Source: Planctomycetes bacterium UBA1146
GTDB lineage: Bacteria > Planctomycetota > UBA8108 > UBA1146
Length of the DNA: 30,922 bases
Reading direction: 5' to 3'
Assembly: GCA_002311345.1 (NCBI GenBank)
Contig: DCAA01000035.1
Span: forward strand, 12,544-43,465
A program made the position numbers and the translations under genes. Positions within the stretch are counted from its first letter, which is position 1; each line of letters begins with the position of its first letter. The notes beneath the pieces were generated by a model, which saw only the letters and a program-made list of their open reading frames with translations, did no database searches and was not told where the DNA came from. Shown piece after piece: positions 14,572 through 23,168 of the stretch.

Positions 14572-15420
14572 GTGGCCATTCTCGTCCGGGTAACGCTTTT
14601 GATGGTGCTGGCGATGGTCACCTCGACGAGCGCCGTGTTGAATGCCTACCCCGACGACAGTATCGAAGAGCAGGTGGTCGCCGAACTGGAGCGGGTCGCA
14701 TCCGAGCAGGATCAGGTGCGCTACCGGGGCCAGTATGCGGCGCTGATTCCGCTCGGATCAGAGGCCGCACAGGTGCTGTTGAAGATGCTCCAGGATGAAG
14801 ACCTTCCTCTTTCCCGACGCCGACGAGCTGCCAACGCGCTGCATGATGTCGCCGCCGCTGAACAGCTGGTACCCCTCCAGCGAGCGATGGACGACCTGTT
14901 GCTGGAGCCCTGGGTCGAGACCGAGATCGGGCTGATCCTGGCACGACTCGGTCAGCGGCGTTTCCTCGAGCGCTGGTTGAAGCAAATACGGCGGATCACC
15001 GACCGGACTCCGACCACGGTGAGCCTGGCAGGAATCCTCGAGGGGCTATCACGGCTGGGAGATCTCCAGTTTCGAAGTGATGATCTGGCCGCAGCCACTG
15101 CCACCCATCGGCGCCGAATCGCCCTGATGCAGGATCTGATCGGACGTGTCCACTCCGGCCTGAAAGAACCCCTCACAGCCAAGATGTGGGCAATCCACTA
15201 CAATCTTGCCTGCTGTCTGTGCCGCTCCGGCGATACCGATGGCGCCTTCGAGGCACTGGAGAAAAGCCTGAGATCAACGACCATCCGGCTCTCGATGGCC
15301 CAGGCAGACGGCGATCTGAAAGCGTTGCGAGAAGACCCACGATGGGCGGCATGGTTGGCCCAGCACGCCAAGACCGCCGAAGCCACGGCGCCAGCGGCAG
15401 AAAAACAGCCGAACCGTTGA
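14572..15420 (+). CDS. Secreted HEAT/TPR-like repeat protein, function unknown
   Basis: A 282-residue protein that begins with a signal peptide (hydrophobic 5-22). A helical repeat region follows (about 55-130) with HEAT-like pairs such as AAQVLLKMLQDEDLP and RRAANALHDVAAAEQ. Near residues 204-236 is a TPR-like unit (HYNLACCLCRSGDTDGAFEAL), then the common closing motif DLKALREDPRWAAWL. The last 20 residues are Ala-rich and disordered. The GTG start has GGAGG 6 bases upstream. Repeat proteins of this kind hold protein complexes together; no enzyme motif is seen. Its TGA overlaps the TTG start of the next tiny gene by four bases. Confidence 0.75.
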   Translation: MAILVRVTLLMVLAMVTSTSAVLNAYPDDSIEEQVVAELERVASEQDQVRYRGQYAALIPLGSEAAQVLLKMLQDEDLPLSRRRRAANALHDVAAAEQLVPLQRAMDDLLLEPWVETEIGLILARLGQRRFLERWLKQIRRITDRTPTTVSLAGILEGLSRLGDLQFRSDDLAAATATHRRRIALMQDLIGRVHSGLKEPLTAKMWAIHYNLACCLCRSGDTDGAFEALEKSLRSTTIRLSMAQADGDLKALREDPRWAAWLAQHAKTAEATAPAAEKQPNR

Positions 15421-15629
15421 CCGACGATGGCAACGAACCTGGATCTCGATCGATCGACCTGGTGAGGTGGATCTGCGCCATCCTCTCACTGGTTTTGCTG
15501 GGCCTGGGCATCCACCTGCTTACCGGTGGCACCACCGGCGATCCGGGGCGCGACTCTCCCTGGCCCTACCTGGCACTGGGGGCACTGCTGGCGGTGCGAA
15601 CTCTGGTTCCCCGACGCGATCGCCCCTGA
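15417..15629 (+). CDS. Tiny two-helix membrane protein
   Basis: A possible 70-residue protein starting at a TTG that overlaps the previous stop (TTGA). It has two hydrophobic helices (about residues 15-36 and 49-64) joined by a Gly/Pro/Asp loop, and an Arg-rich end (VPRRDRP). No family is recognised. The overlap, frame and hydrophobic pattern favour a gene; the weak ribosome-binding site leaves doubt. Other in-frame starts would run into the upstream gene. Confidence 0.5.
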   Translation: MTDDGNEPGSRSIDLVRWICAILSLVLLGLGIHLLTGGTTGDPGRDSPWPYLALGALLAVRTLVPRRDRP

Positions 15630-15662
15630 CGGTGACGATCGGCGGGACGTAGACTGGCCGTC

Positions 15663-17198
15663 ATGAAATCGATGATCTTCACCATCGCCAACTGGTTGTT
15701 CATCTGTAGCGTGGCGCTGGCCGCACCGGGTGACGATCCTCCCCCCAACATCCTGTTTTTCATCGTCGATGACCTCGGCTGGCAAGACACCTCTCTACGT
15801 CTTCACGCGCAGGGACCACCACATCGGGATGTCTACCGAACCCCGCAACTGGAACGACTCGCTGCCGAGGGGATCACCTTCACCGATGCCTACGCCTCGT
15901 CGCCGGTCTGTACGCCGACACGAACCAGCGTCATGACCGGTCGCTCGCCGCAACAAAACCAGATCAGTTACTGGATCCTGCACAAGGACCGTGACACCGG
16001 CGGTCCCCGGGAGGGCACCACCCCGCCGAACTGGAACGTCAACGGTCTCCAGCCCGACGATGTGACCCTGCCGCGGTTGTTGCAAAAAGGCGGCTACCGG
16101 ACCATCCACGCCGGTAAGGCGCATCTGGGAGCCAAGGGAACCGCCGGAGAAGACCCGCGCAATCTCGGCTTCGATGTCAACATCGCCGGTCACGGCGCCG
16201 GCGGACCGGCCGATTATCGTGGCCAGCGGAACTTCGCCAAGGACCCCGACAACCCCGGCAAATCGTTGTGGGACATCCCCGGTCTGGAGAAATACCACGG
16301 CCAGGAAATCTATCTGACCGAGGCGCTCGCGCTCGAATCGGTGGCCGCCATCCGAGACGCACACCGCGACAAGAAACCGTTCTTCCTGCACTTTTCACCG
16401 TACGCGGTCCATGCACCCATCATCGCCAACCAGCGCTGGCTCGATCACTATGGTGAGTTGCCAGCGAAGGAAGCCGCCTACGCCACGATGATCGAAACAG
16501 TCGATCGAGCCCTGGGGACCCTGCGAGAGGCACTGGAGGATCTGGAGATCCTCGACAGCACCATCATCGTCTTCACCAGCGACAACGGCGGGCTGTCGGC
16601 TCATGCTCGGGATGGCAAGGCCCACACGCACAACCATCCACTCGCCAGCGGCAAGGGCTCGGCGCTGGAGGGGGGAACACGGGTTCCGCTGGTGATCCGC
16701 TGGCCCGGCAAGATCACGGCGAAGCGACGCAGCGACATGCCGGTGATCAGTCACGACCACTTCCCGACGCTGCTGGAGATCGCTGGTATCGAATGTCCGC
16801 CAGCACATGCAAGCACCGTCGAAGGAGTCAGTCTGGTGTCATACCTGCTCGGCGACGAGCAAGCGCTCGACCATCAACGAGCGTTGTTCTGGCATATGCC
16901 GCACTTCTGGGGCCCGCGCGGACCGGGGATCCAGCCGTTCAGTTCGGTTCGCCAGGGACCGTGGAAGTTGATCTATTACCATCACCCGGAACCACGGCGG
17001 GTGCTCTTTCATCTCGGCAAGGATCTCGGGGAAAAGCACGATCTCTCGGCACAACAGCCACAAAAACGGGACCAACTATCACGATTGCTGGGCGAACACC
17101 TGCGCACCGTCAAGGCCAGGTTGCCACACCGAAATGGTGTCGAGATTCCTCATCCCGATCGCATCGACAATGCTGACGAGAAACCAGGGCAACGCTAG
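15663..17198 (+). CDS. Secreted sulfatase (formylglycine type)
   Basis: Alkaline-phosphatase-superfamily sulfatase that removes sulfate esters, probably from polysaccharides or other sulfated organics. The 511-residue product has a signal peptide ending near ALAAP, the metal site VDDLGW (D36, D37), and the modification motif CTPTRTSVMTGR: C83 would become formylglycine in the CxPxR context. HAGKAHLG supplies the usual Lys/His pair, and TSDNGG with the Asp-Asn metal ligands lies near residue 305. The C-terminal part matches the usual sulfatase fold. The gene starts 33 bases after the tiny membrane protein, with no clear Shine-Dalgarno. No formylglycine-generating enzyme is in the window. Convergent with the EF-G-like gene, 15 bases apart. 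Confidence 0.92.
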   Translation: MKSMIFTIANWLFICSVALAAPGDDPPPNILFFIVDDLGWQDTSLRLHAQGPPHRDVYRTPQLERLAAEGITFTDAYASSPVCTPTRTSVMTGRSPQQNQISYWILHKDRDTGGPREGTTPPNWNVNGLQPDDVTLPRLLQKGGYRTIHAGKAHLGAKGTAGEDPRNLGFDVNIAGHGAGGPADYRGQRNFAKDPDNPGKSLWDIPGLEKYHGQEIYLTEALALESVAAIRDAHRDKKPFFLHFSPYAVHAPIIANQRWLDHYGELPAKEAAYATMIETVDRALGTLREALEDLEILDSTIIVFTSDNGGLSAHARDGKAHTHNHPLASGKGSALEGGTRVPLVIRWPGKITAKRRSDMPVISHDHFPTLLEIAGIECPPAHASTVEGVSLVSYLLGDEQALDHQRALFWHMPHFWGPRGPGIQPFSSVRQGPWKLIYYHHPEPRRVLFHLGKDLGEKHDLSAQQPQKRDQLSRLLGEHLRTVKARLPHRNGVEIPHPDRIDNADEKPGQR

Positions 17199-17213
17199 TT
17201 CAGCGGCGTCCGT

Positions 17214-19247
17214 CTAGCCCTTGGCATACTCTTTTGCCAGAACTTGCTGATCGGTGGCGGGTACCTGGGCGTAATGACTGAACATCATCGTGAAATCACC
17301 TTTACCACCGGACAGGGATTTCAGGCGTGAGTGATAGCCCTGCACCTCTTTCAAGGGTGCCTGGCCGGAAACCTGGGTGCGACCACCAGAGAGCACATTG
17401 GTGCCCTTGACGGCACCGCGCATGCCCGACAGATCTCCCGCCACATCGCCCATGCAGTCCTCGGGAACGGTGATCACAACATCGACGATCGGCTCCATGA
17501 CGATGGGCTTGGCGTTATGGACGGCATCGACGAACGCCTTCCTGCCCGCCGCCACGAACGCAATTTCTTTCGAATCCACCGGGTGGTACTTGCCGTCATA
17601 GACGGTGGCCCGGACGTCTTGCAACGGATGGCCAGATACGGGGCCACTGTCGAGTACTTCACGAATCCCTTTTTCGACCGCCGGGATGTACTGGGTCGGG
17701 ATCGAGCCTCCGACAACCTTGTTGACGAATTCGAAACCGCCACCTCGCTCGAGCGGTTCGATACGTAGGTAAACCTCACCGAACTGACCTGATCCACCGG
17801 ATTGCTTCTTGTGCCGAGCGTGACCCTCGGCCTTACCGGTGATCGTTTCGCGGTAGGCGATCGACGGCAATGCGGTTTGCACCTCAACGCCGTACTTCTG
17901 TGAGATTTCATCGAGTGCAACACGAAGATGCAGTTCTCCGATTCCGCGCAGAACGGTTTCATTCATCGCCGCGATGTGCTCGACCTTTAGCGAGGGATCC
18001 TCGGCACACATGATGGTCATCGCTTCATTAACCTTTTGCGCAGCCGCCACCGAATCGGTACTCACGGCTCGACCATACATCGGCTCGGGGAGGTTAAAGG
18101 ATTGCGGGTGGAGACTGTCGTCATCATGTGAATCGTGCAACACATCGTTATAAAACACCTCTTCAGCACGGGGAATCGCACAGATATCGCCGGGGATCGC
18201 CGTGTCTGATTCGGTCTGCTCGGCACCGTTGAGTTTCAGAAGATGACTGATTTTGATCGGTTTACGTGCACTGCCAACGAACACCTGCCCGCCACGATTG
18301 AGGATCCCCTGATGGGCCCGGAAGATGGCCATGCGGCCGCGGAAGGGATCAATATCGACCTTGACGACGTGTGCGATGACGTGCTGATCGCTCTCGGGTG
18401 AGACCGGCACTTCTCTGGCATCTTCGCCATCGCCATGAATGAAGGAGGAAGGATTCCCCTCGATCGGATTGGGCATCAGCCGCTCAAACACATCGAGCAA
18501 CTCGGGGATCCCCACACCGGTACTTGCAGAGGTGAAACAGATCGGAATCAGGTGGCCGTCACGAAGAGCTGTCTCGAACGGTTCGTGCAACTGCTCCGGG
18601 GCCACTTCGCCTTGGTCGAGATAGATCTCCATCAGGGCTTCGTCGACCTCGACGACCTGGTCGACGATCTGCTCGTGAGCCAACTCGACGGTGCTGAAAT
18701 CAGTATCCGCTTCAGCGGGAGCAAAAAAGCAGTCAACGACCTTGGCTCCCCCTTCGGCCGGCAAGTTGATGGGCAGACACTGGGCACCAAAGGTATCTTT
18801 GATCTGCTCGAAGACGCCAGCAAAATCGACCCCCGGTGCATCGATCTTGTTGACGATGATCATACGGCACAGATTTCTCGATGCCGCAGCCTCCATCATC
18901 TGCTGGGTCATCGTTTCTATGCCGGTTTCTGCGTTGACGACGATCGCAACGGTCTCTACCGCTGGTAGTACAGCAAGGGCACGACCCTGAAAATCAGGGT
19001 GTCCGGGGGTATCGAGAAGATTGGCGTGAACACCGCCGTGATCGAAGTGGCAGAAAGTCGCTTTGAGGGAGTGTTTCAGTTCTTTCTCACGAGAATCGAA
19101 GTCGGAAACGGTGGTTCCCTTGTCGATGGAACCCATCGCAGGAATGACTCCCGCGCAATGAAGAAGAGCCTCAGCGAGCAGGGTTTTGCCAGCGCTGGAG
19201 TGACCGACCAGTGCAACGTTACGGATATCATTTGTGGTGTAGGCCAC
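17214..19247 (-). CDS. Elongation factor G-like GTPase (EF-G paralogue)
   Basis: Translational GTPase with the five-domain EF-G layout in 677 residues. G1 is GHSSAGKT (15-22), G3 DTPGHPDF (79-86, canonical DTPGHVDF), G4 NKID (133-136), G5 TSAST. Domain IV carries KQSGGSGQFGEVYLRIEP-like and GGSIPTQYIPAVEKG segments, and domain V ends with MMFSHYAQVP. The effector/switch I region (TVSDFDSREKELKHSLKATF) lacks the RGITI motif of classic EF-G, so this is the shorter EF-G-like type, not the main fusA. I start at the GTG preceded by GGGGAGG eight bases upstream; the ATG further out has its GGAGG touching the codon. It follows rpmB by 123 bases. Exact job, for example stress translation or ribosome recycling, is not shown by the sequence. 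Confidence 0.88.
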   Translation of the reverse strand: MAYTTNDIRNVALVGHSSAGKTLLAEALLHCAGVIPAMGSIDKGTTVSDFDSREKELKHSLKATFCHFDHGGVHANLLDTPGHPDFQGRALAVLPAVETVAIVVNAETGIETMTQQMMEAAASRNLCRMIIVNKIDAPGVDFAGVFEQIKDTFGAQCLPINLPAEGGAKVVDCFFAPAEADTDFSTVELAHEQIVDQVVEVDEALMEIYLDQGEVAPEQLHEPFETALRDGHLIPICFTSASTGVGIPELLDVFERLMPNPIEGNPSSFIHGDGEDAREVPVSPESDQHVIAHVVKVDIDPFRGRMAIFRAHQGILNRGGQVFVGSARKPIKISHLLKLNGAEQTESDTAIPGDICAIPRAEEVFYNDVLHDSHDDDSLHPQSFNLPEPMYGRAVSTDSVAAAQKVNEAMTIMCAEDPSLKVEHIAAMNETVLRGIGELHLRVALDEISQKYGVEVQTALPSIAYRETITGKAEGHARHKKQSGGSGQFGEVYLRIEPLERGGGFEFVNKVVGGSIPTQYIPAVEKGIREVLDSGPVSGHPLQDVRATVYDGKYHPVDSKEIAFVAAGRKAFVDAVHNAKPIVMEPIVDVVITVPEDCMGDVAGDLSGMRGAVKGTNVLSGGRTQVSGQAPLKEVQGYHSRLKSLSGGKGDFTMMFSHYAQVPATDQQVLAKEYAKG

Positions 19248-19370
19248 CTTCTGAACCTCCCCTGAGCTGTAATGACCCTCGAAACTCATCCTCCAGTCAG
19301 CACTGTTCGGTCGCACAGGTGGCGGGTCGCTTCAAAATGCACTTCGATTCGGTCGCCTGATGAGACCTGG

Positions 19371-19646
19371 CTATTTCGGAGGCTGAAGGATACCCGCGTC
19401 GATGAGGGTGCGGTAAGCACCGTTCTTCGAGATAGTCTTGAGGGCACGGGTACTCAACCGAACGCGCACGAATCCGTTCAGTTCTGGTACCCAGATTCGT
19501 TTTTTCTGCAGGTTGACCTTGAAGTGCCGTTTGGTGAGACCGGTGATCTTGGTACCGACACCACCGAGATACTTGGCTTTACCACGAGTCTTCTTGCGAT
19601 TCCCAGAAGCAGTCCTGGCTCCGGTGATCTGACAGCGACGCGGCAT
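19371..19646 (-). CDS. rpmB: 50S ribosomal protein L28
   Basis: Small basic protein of the large ribosomal subunit. The 91-residue product has the L28 N-terminus MPRRCQITGARTASGN, then HFKVNLQKKRIWVPE in place of the usual RRFLPNLQ segment, and RVRLSTRALKTISKNG near the C-terminus. It is a little longer than the E. coli protein owing to an extra KTRGKAKYLGGVGTK-like stretch. Only one cysteine is present, so it is not the zinc-binding form. The gene precedes the EF-G-like gene on the same strand; a hairpin lies in its leader. The usual rpmG partner is absent. Confidence 0.94.
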   Translation of the reverse strand: MPRRCQITGARTASGNRKKTRGKAKYLGGVGTKITGLTKRHFKVNLQKKRIWVPELNGFVRVRLSTRALKTISKNGAYRTLIDAGILQPPK

Positions 19647-19682
19647 GATCGTGATCCTGTTCCTGTGCTGGAGATACCTGCG

Positions 19683-19705
19683 CTGGAGAAATGTGCCTTC
19701 TCCAG
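19683..19705 (-). repeat. Leader hairpin upstream of rpmB
   Basis: CTGGAGAA and TTCTCCAG form a perfect 8-bp stem around a 7-base loop, ending about 37 bases before the rpmB start (minus strand). A further GCTGGAGA copy lies about 20 bases nearer the gene. It could be an mRNA leader structure, possibly an L28 target, or chance. Confidence 0.4.
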
Positions 19706-20168
19706 TCGATTCTCAACGTCGAGGCGAGGCAGAGCCACTGACAAAACCATCGCATCGAGGCCAAGCGAGGAGGGTAACGACGAGACCCACGATGGTCAAC
19801 CGAACACCGCTCCTCACGCGGGCCTCAACACCCCTTCCGGGGGTATCTTGGAGCTTTTCAGGTCGATGACAGGAGGTGAAATCACCGCCCCTGCCAGGCG
19901 CCAGGAGATGTCCGGGGGTGGACTCGTAACCTGTTGTAAAAAAAAGCCTTACAGGACCCTGATGGGGGCACATCGAAGACCACTCGATCATCCGGCAGTG
20001 GTCGATGTAGCGCAAGCGCGGCTCCACCAATCTTGAACGACGCCGCAACCGGCACTGCCGGGTATTGACGGTTTATTGGCCCATTGAATCCGCCAGTTCG
20101 ACCCTCCCTTCTGGACCCTACGGCTTCATCCCACATCATGCCTCGCAAAGAAGAAGCGGAGGAGACGA
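19706..20168. other. Gene-poor intergenic stretch (rpmB / aldose epimerase)
   Basis: About 460 bases between divergent genes. Open frames on both strands lack ribosome-binding sites and family character. A 7-bp interrupted stem (CCTGT, bulge TG, TAA against TTACAGG) surrounds an A8 run near 19931-19956. TTGACG at 20065 could be part of a promoter for the epimerase gene but no -10 follows at normal spacing. No tRNA-like fold was found. A small RNA cannot be ruled out. Confidence 0.5.
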
Positions 20169-21380
20169 ATGAAGAGTACCCAGATGGTCGCCGAGATCAG
20201 TGCTGTGTGGCTGCTGCTGTTGCTGGTCGTCATCACCGGCTGCCAGTCAACCGGATCCTGGATCACCGAGGCAGAAGATGAAATGGGGCCTGCCGTGGAA
20301 GATGGCATCGTGATTGAACCGTGGGGTCAGATCGATGGTGCAGCGGTGCATCGGTATACCCTCGATAATGGTCGGATGCGAATCCGACTCACCGATTACG
20401 GAGCCACCTTGACCGAGTGTCTCATCCCGGGCATCGATGGGACGTACACCGATATCGTGCTCGGTTTCGACGACGTCGATGGTTATATCGACCGCAGTCC
20501 CTATTTCGGTTGCATCGTGGGTCGCTGCGCAAATCGCATCGCAGGCGGCCGCTTCACTCTCGAAGGATCTCAACAGGTTCTTGCCACCAACAACGGCGAG
20601 CATCACCTTCATGGAGGAATCAAGGGCTTCGACAAGAGAATCTGGGACGCCAAGCCGATCAACACCGAACAGGGCATCGGTGTCGAGATGCTCCTTACGA
20701 GTCCCGATGGAGAGGAGGGCTACCCCGGCGAAGTGCTGGCTGCAGTGCGCTACATCCTCACCGATGACGACACGCTGCGCATCGAGATGGCCGCCAGTAC
20801 CGATCGTGCCACCCCGGTGAATCTGGCTCATCACTCCTACTGGAACCTCGCCGGACATGATTCCGGTACCATCCTCGGTCAGCAGTTGATGCTTCAATGC
20901 ACACGATACACCCCCGCCGAGAACCTCATCCCGACCGGCGAAATCGCCCTGGTGGCAGGGACTCCGCTCGATTTCACCACGGCCAAGAGCATCGGTCAGG
21001 ATATCGGTCAGTTTCCCGGTGACGGTGCAGATGACCCGGGAGGCTACGACCACAACTTCGTCATCGACGGATTCAGTCTCAAGGAGGCCGGGGCTCTTCG
21101 ATTTGCCGCCCGCGCGATCGATCCCGCCAGTGGCACTGCGATGGAGATCTGGACAGACCAGCCGGGGATCCAGTTCTACAGTGGCAACTTCCTCGATGGA
21201 GTCGCTGGCAAGAAGGGTGCGGTGTACCAGAAACACGCCGCGTTCTGCCTCGAGAGCCAGTTGTGGCCCGATGCGATCAACAAGCAAGACAACGATGCCT
21301 GGCCCTCCGTGGTCTTGCGTCCCGGAGAGATCTACACGCACGTCATGGAACATCGATTCGATCTCGGGGGAGGGGCATAA
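20169..21380 (+). CDS. Lipoprotein aldose 1-epimerase (mutarotase, GalM family)
   Basis: Interconverts alpha and beta anomers of aldoses. The 403-residue product has a lipoprotein signal peptide with lipobox VITGC (C25), then a roughly 20-residue linker and the mutarotase fold. Family motifs seen are GRCANRIAGGRF (118-129), HHLHGG (145-150) with a conserved His, NLAHHSYWNLAG (218-229) with the catalytic His, DHNFVID, and CLESQLWPDAIN with the catalytic Glu. GGAGGAG lies before the ATG. Most GalM proteins are cytoplasmic; export as a lipoprotein suggests it works on sugars in the periplasm or at the cell surface. It leads an operon with a membrane protein (4 bases on) and a Tat-exported oxidoreductase. 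Confidence 0.93.
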   Translation: MKSTQMVAEISAVWLLLLLVVITGCQSTGSWITEAEDEMGPAVEDGIVIEPWGQIDGAAVHRYTLDNGRMRIRLTDYGATLTECLIPGIDGTYTDIVLGFDDVDGYIDRSPYFGCIVGRCANRIAGGRFTLEGSQQVLATNNGEHHLHGGIKGFDKRIWDAKPINTEQGIGVEMLLTSPDGEEGYPGEVLAAVRYILTDDDTLRIEMAASTDRATPVNLAHHSYWNLAGHDSGTILGQQLMLQCTRYTPAENLIPTGEIALVAGTPLDFTTAKSIGQDIGQFPGDGADDPGGYDHNFVIDGFSLKEAGALRFAARAIDPASGTAMEIWTDQPGIQFYSGNFLDGVAGKKGAVYQKHAAFCLESQLWPDAINKQDNDAWPSVVLRPGEIYTHVMEHRFDLGGGA

Positions 21381-21383
21381 CTC

Positions 21384-21836
21384 GTGATTCGAAATCTGCT
21401 CGCAGTCATCGCCGTCATCAACATCGGAGGCGGGGTCTGGATGCTGGTGGACCCCCAGGGGGTCATCTCCTGGGTGCTGGAGGTACAGGGCAGTGGTGCC
21501 TATGAAGGAGAACTCAGTTTAGCGTCGCTGGGCGAGCTCCGAGCCGTCAGCGGACTGATCACGATGCTCGGAGTGGTGATCCTGAGAGCCCTCTGGAGCC
21601 TCGAGTTCGCCGCATGGCTACAGCCACTCGCCTGGTGTTTTCTTGGCATCTCACTGGCACGTCTCTCCAGTTTGCTGCTCGAAGGAGGCTTCTCCCCGTA
21701 CACCTTCGGCATGGGCTTGATCGAGGCGACCACTGCCTGGCTGCTGGGAATCCACTCGCAGAGACAGCTGCTGGCTCTGGAGGAAGAAGACGACGAGGAA
21801 TATGACGACGAGGAAGACGAGGAGGATTCGGAATGA
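21384..21836 (+). CDS. Small four-helix membrane protein with acidic tail
   Basis: A 150-residue protein with about four hydrophobic segments (residues 3-22, about 53-70, 75-92 and 106-122). A strongly acidic C-terminal tail follows (EEEDDEEYDDEEDEEDSE). The layout resembles small DUF4345-like membrane proteins, but I cannot confirm this. The start is GTG with GGGGGAGG about 9 bases upstream. Its ATGA overlap with the next gene shows coupling. Function unknown; it may scaffold or sense at the membrane for the carbohydrate operon. Confidence 0.72.
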   Translation: MIRNLLAVIAVINIGGGVWMLVDPQGVISWVLEVQGSGAYEGELSLASLGELRAVSGLITMLGVVILRALWSLEFAAWLQPLAWCFLGISLARLSSLLLEGGFSPYTFGMGLIEATTAWLLGIHSQRQLLALEEEDDEEYDDEEDEEDSE

Positions 21837-23152
21837 GTCCGACAGGTCGTGATCTCTCCCGGCGAGAGGTGTTACGCCGGGGCGCCGCCGCCACCGCGGC
21901 ACTGGGACTCTTTCACATCGTCCCGGCTCATGTACTGGGCGGACCGGGGCGCATCGCCCCCAGCGACACGGTCACTCATGGAATCATCGGCTGTGGCGGC
22001 ATCAGCCGAAGCGGTGCCCACATCCGTCCCAACAAGGAGGGGGCCACCCCGACGACACTGGCACTGTGTGATGTCGATGCCCGCCGCCTCGCCGATGGGC
22101 TCAAACACGCCGGCGGTGACTGCAGTGGATACAGTGACTGGCGTCAGATGCTGGAGCGAACTGATATCGATGTGATGCACATCTGCACCCCACCGCACTG
22201 GCACGCACTGATGAGTGTGGCGGCAGCGCGGGCGGGATTCGATGTCTGGTGCGAGAAACCGATGAGCCGCACCATCGACGAGGGAATCCAGGTCGTCAAA
22301 GAGGTACAGCGTACCGGCGCCATCTTCCGCCTCAACACCTGGTTCCGCTTCCGCGGCTCCCTCTACGGTCTGGGCACCGATGCCAAGAAGATGAAGAAAC
22401 TGGTTCTTTCCGGTCGCCTCGGCGGACCGCTGCGTGTCAGGGTCAGCCCCGACACCGGATTCGCCTGGAAGATGTTCTGGATCGGAAAACCGGCACTGGC
22501 TCCGCAACCGGTGCCCGAGCACTTCGATTACAACTCGTGGCTGGGACCGGCTCCGTGGAAACCCTACACCGCTCATCGCACCCACGGCTCGTTCCGCGGC
22601 TACTGGGATTATGACGGTGGCGGGCTGGCCGACATGGGCCAGCACTACCTCGACCCGGTGCAGTGGATCCTCGACAAGGACCACACTTCGCCCACCGAGA
22701 TCAGCGCCATCGCGCCGTGGCCGCAGCACCCCGATTCGTGCGGGCCGTGGGGCAAGGTGATGCTGAAGTACGCCGATGGCACCGAACTGATCCTGGAATC
22801 GCGCGAATGGGGGCCCAAGGATGCGGAAGGACTGCCTTACATCGAGGGTCCCAACGGCAAGGTGTTCCGTGGACTGCGTACCGAGCCCGCCGACTTGCTC
22901 GATGGAATCGATGAACTACCGGACCCTCCACAAGATGGCCTGACCAACTTCGAGGAATCGGTCAGAACCCGCCAGCAGTTTGCGCTTCACCAGAGTAACG
23001 GCCATCGCTCCTGCACGCTGGTGAACCTGGCCAACATCGCCGTGCGCACCGGCAGAAAACTGCGCTTCGATCCTGTCAGCCAGAGTTTCCCTGGAGATGA
23101 GGAAGCGAATCGCATGGTTCGTCAGCCGATGCGAGCCCCCTGGCGCATCTGA
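21833..23152 (+). CDS. Tat-exported Gfo/Idh/MocA-family oxidoreductase
   Basis: NAD(P)-dependent sugar or cyclitol dehydrogenase family. The 439-residue product opens with a twin-arginine signal (SRREVLRRGAAATAALGLF, RR at about 10-11) that ends near AHVLGGP. The nucleotide-binding fold follows, with GIIGCGGISRSG (about 50-61), ALCDVDARR, CTPPHWHA and the family motif CEKPMSR. The second domain has the acid-rich and aromatic sheet residues (GYWDYDGGGLADMGQHYLD). Exported members of this family are common in planctomycetes and keep their cofactor tightly bound. ATGA overlap with the membrane protein upstream; convergent with the sulfatase that ends 16 bases on. Substrate unknown. Confidence 0.93.
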   Translation: MSPTGRDLSRREVLRRGAAATAALGLFHIVPAHVLGGPGRIAPSDTVTHGIIGCGGISRSGAHIRPNKEGATPTTLALCDVDARRLADGLKHAGGDCSGYSDWRQMLERTDIDVMHICTPPHWHALMSVAAARAGFDVWCEKPMSRTIDEGIQVVKEVQRTGAIFRLNTWFRFRGSLYGLGTDAKKMKKLVLSGRLGGPLRVRVSPDTGFAWKMFWIGKPALAPQPVPEHFDYNSWLGPAPWKPYTAHRTHGSFRGYWDYDGGGLADMGQHYLDPVQWILDKDHTSPTEISAIAPWPQHPDSCGPWGKVMLKYADGTELILESREWGPKDAEGLPYIEGPNGKVFRGLRTEPADLLDGIDELPDPPQDGLTNFEESVRTRQQFALHQSNGHRSCTLVNLANIAVRTGRKLRFDPVSQSFPGDEEANRMVRQPMRAPWRI

Positions 23153-23168
23153 CCTGCCACGATCCTCG

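Noticed and set aside
20247..21353. 368-codon minus frame opposite the epimerase
   Set aside because: Shadow; the plus frame has mutarotase motifs and a lipobox.
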